Shown here: piece by piece, positions 35,801 to 37,344 of the stretch
Layout of the letters: each line of letters begins with the position of its first letter
Position numbering within the stretch: position 1 is the first letter of the stretch
Assembly (NCBI GenBank): GCA_902774925.1
Contig: CACYKE010000030.1
Location: forward strand, 1-37,344
Source of the DNA: an uncultured Prevotellaceae bacterium
GTDB lineage: Bacteria; Bacteroidota; Bacteroidia; Bacteroidales; Bacteroidaceae
Direction: 5' to 3'
Length of the DNA stretch: 37,344 bases
The notes under the pieces: model-generated
The model's input: only the letters and a program-made list of their open reading frames with translations
The model's database searches: none
Told to the model about the DNA's origin: nothing
Program-made: the position numbers and the translations under genes

Positions 35801-37344
35801 ATGAAAAAGTTAAGTTTGAAAATGGTAGCTTTGATAGCTGCAATGATGATGTGTTTAACAGCCGAGGCAAAGACCGAGGATGTAGGTGGACGAGTAATTG
35901 ACATGCAGGGTGAGCCCCTGCCGTTTGTAAGTGTGGCACTGCTCACAGCCGACTCTACTTATATACAAGGTGCAACGAGCGATGTGGATGGTTTCTTCCA
36001 GATTAAGACTACCGACGCCTGCTGCATTCTGCGATTCTCGTACATCGGGTATCGCACCAAGTATATTGACGTAGATGGTTCGGAAATAGGAACCATCCAG
36101 ATGGAGGAAGACCAGGCGATGCTCAGTGAGATTGTGGTAAAGGGTCAGATGCCTAAAACCAAACTGACAGGCAACTCGATGATAACCACCATTCAGGGTA
36201 CCATCTTGGGCCAGTCGGGTACAGCTAAGGAAATGTTGGCCAAGGTGCCCGGCATGACCCTGAAGGGCGAAGACCTGGAGGTGTTGGGTAAGGGTACACC
36301 TATATTTTATATTTATGGTCGCAAAATGCGGGATAAGGACGAACTGAAACGACTGCGTTCGGAGGAGATACAAAGCGTAGAGGTGATTACCAATCCTGGT
36401 GCAGAGTACGATGCCACTATTTCGGCTGTGGTACGTATCAAGACTGTTCGCCGCGAGGGGGTTGGTTTCGGCTTCGACTTGATGGCTGCCAACAATCAGG
36501 ATCTGGCGTTTGGTTTCAGCGATCCCAGTAGCACGTTGAACCTGCGTTATCGCCACAACGACCTGGACCTGTTTGGCATGGTGAACTATTGGACGTGGGA
36601 TAGTCCTAACGACCTGCATATTACGCAATCCACATTCCTCCAGGCCGATGAAGGCATCAGGAACATTCTTCAAGACAGCCATGCACGTAACGACTGGCAC
36701 GGAGAGGGCCTGAACTATAACTTGGGCTTTAACTGGCAGATTAACGACAAACACTCGCTGGGTGCCAGAGTAGAAAGCCACAACCAGTTTAATACGTATA
36801 ATGACATGTGGGTAGATACCGAAAACAATCTCACAGGCCGCGACCTTTCGCACCAGGACGGTCATACCCATTATCCGTACAATTGGCAGAGCAATGCCTA
36901 TTATAACGGCCAGGTGGGCAAGCTGAACATCGACCTGAACGTGGATTTTGTGACAGATAAAGAGAATGACGACGACCAGACAGATGTGATACTGCCCGAA
37001 GCCCGGACCATGCAACAGAACTCGCATACATGGTCGCGACTCTGGGCTACCAAACTGGTGCTGAGCTATCCTGTATGGAAAGGACAGTTGCAGGCAGGAA
37101 CGGAGATGAGTTTTGTAAAGCGACAGAGCAGTTCGTCGATTACCAACTATCCCCTCCCCTCTACCGATACGGATGTAAAGGAGAACAACGTGGCTGCCTT
37201 TGTGGCTTACAATGCCAACTTGGAGAAATTTGGTACCGTAAGTGCCGGACTGCGTTACGAGCATGTAGGTTTCGACTACATCGACAACCTGGATGCCGAG
37301 AACAATATGACGCGCTATCAGGACGAGTTCTTCCCCAGTGTCAC
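35801..37344 (+). CDS. Outer-membrane beta-barrel receptor with N-terminal carboxypeptidase-regulatory-like domain (3' truncated by window end)
   Basis: The reading frame is open from the ATG at 35801 to the end of the window (514 codons plus 2 bases). The signal peptide (MKKLSLKMVALIAAMMMCL, ending TAEA) is close to that of the receptor at 25125. It then adds a CarboxypepD_reg-like domain (VGGRVIDMQGEPLPFVSVALL, FSYIGYRTKYIDV) before the plug-like region (EIVVKGQMPKTKLTGNSM, MLAKVPGMTLKGEDLEVLGKG, RSEEIQSVEVITNPGAEYDA) and barrel strands. It is probably surface-exposed with an unknown ligand. A long antisense frame across it is a shadow. The direct-repeat box upstream links it to the same putative regulon. 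Confidence 0.92.
   Translation, partial: MKKLSLKMVALIAAMMMCLTAEAKTEDVGGRVIDMQGEPLPFVSVALLTADSTYIQGATSDVDGFFQIKTTDACCILRFSYIGYRTKYIDVDGSEIGTIQMEEDQAMLSEIVVKGQMPKTKLTGNSMITTIQGTILGQSGTAKEMLAKVPGMTLKGEDLEVLGKGTPIFYIYGRKMRDKDELKRLRSEEIQSVEVITNPGAEYDATISAVVRIKTVRREGVGFGFDLMAANNQDLAFGFSDPSSTLNLRYRHNDLDLFGMVNYWTWDSPNDLHITQSTFLQADEGIRNILQDSHARNDWHGEGLNYNLGFNWQINDKHSLGARVESHNQFNTYNDMWVDTENNLTGRDLSHQDGHTHYPYNWQSNAYYNGQVGKLNIDLNVDFVTDKENDDDQTDVILPEARTMQQNSHTWSRLWATKLVLSYPVWKGQLQAGTEMSFVKRQSSSSITNYPLPSTDTDVKENNVAAFVAYNANLEKFGTVSAGLRYEHVGFDYIDNLDAENNMTRYQDEFFPSV

Noticed and set aside
35855-37264. 469-codon open frame on the minus strand
   Set aside because: It is antisense to the receptor gene at 35801, whose signal peptide and conserved plug/barrel motifs are clear. 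The minus translation shows no recognisable domain and has no promoter or plausible start context.

Overview
The window looks like the chromosome of a Prevotellaceae-type Bacteroidales organism (Prevotella/Segatella-like). The reasons are Bacteroidetes-type promoters (TTTG near -33, TAnnTTTG near -7, spaced 19-21 bp), short AT-rich leaders without clear Shine-Dalgarno sites, outer-membrane beta-barrel receptors, a TIGR01201-like HU-related protein and M13 peptidases. No rRNA, tRNA, CRISPR array, transposase or phage gene was seen.

Layout. 1-800: end of rpsR, then rplI and a terminator. 800-3614 (minus): a small unknown gene, an HExxH-bearing unknown gene and a divergent NAD-dependent DNA ligase. 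3634-7602: a palindromic back-to-back promoter, an ABC-F ATPase with two apparent in-frame deletions and a 22-bp repeat insertion, and an M13 peptidase. 7600-20030: one long tightly packed run, apparently from one promoter. It encodes a four-zinc-ribbon protein, a membrane Ser/Thr kinase, a four-module CbxX-type AAA+ protein with an N-terminal zinc ribbon, a zinc-ribbon FHA protein and a PP2C phosphatase, then MetA, a U32 protein and a membrane lipoprotein. 19996-22040 (minus): a FemAB/GNAT-like protein and a membrane LytTR regulator. 22041-28190: LiaF-like protein, second M13 peptidase, beta-barrel receptor, CPBP protease. 28160-28847 (minus): HU-like protein. 28850-37344: an accessory cluster of GNATs, zinc-ribbon fusions, PNPOx-like, isochorismatase-like, MerR, DUF3795 and VOC genes, ending in a second, truncated receptor gene.

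Two systems stand out. The first is the kinase / phosphatase / FHA / AAA+ / zinc-ribbon operon, a complete phosphothreonine signalling set with no secretion genes beside it. The second is a putative regulon: five intergenic sites carry a direct repeat of a 9-mer (TTyrTCaCA, then TTTATCCCA) with an exact 20-bp period. At four of them the second repeat ends exactly 28 bp before the -7 box and 4 bp before the -33 TTTG. The array nearest the LytTR gene lies between it and the LiaF-like gene, so LytTR is the obvious candidate regulator. Two of these promoters also share an 80-nt leader that is 74/80 identical, with paired compensatory changes in a hairpin, which points to a conserved RNA structure.

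Several genes also contain simple-repeat sequence translated as protein (ABC-F linker, U32 protein twice, beta-barrel receptor).
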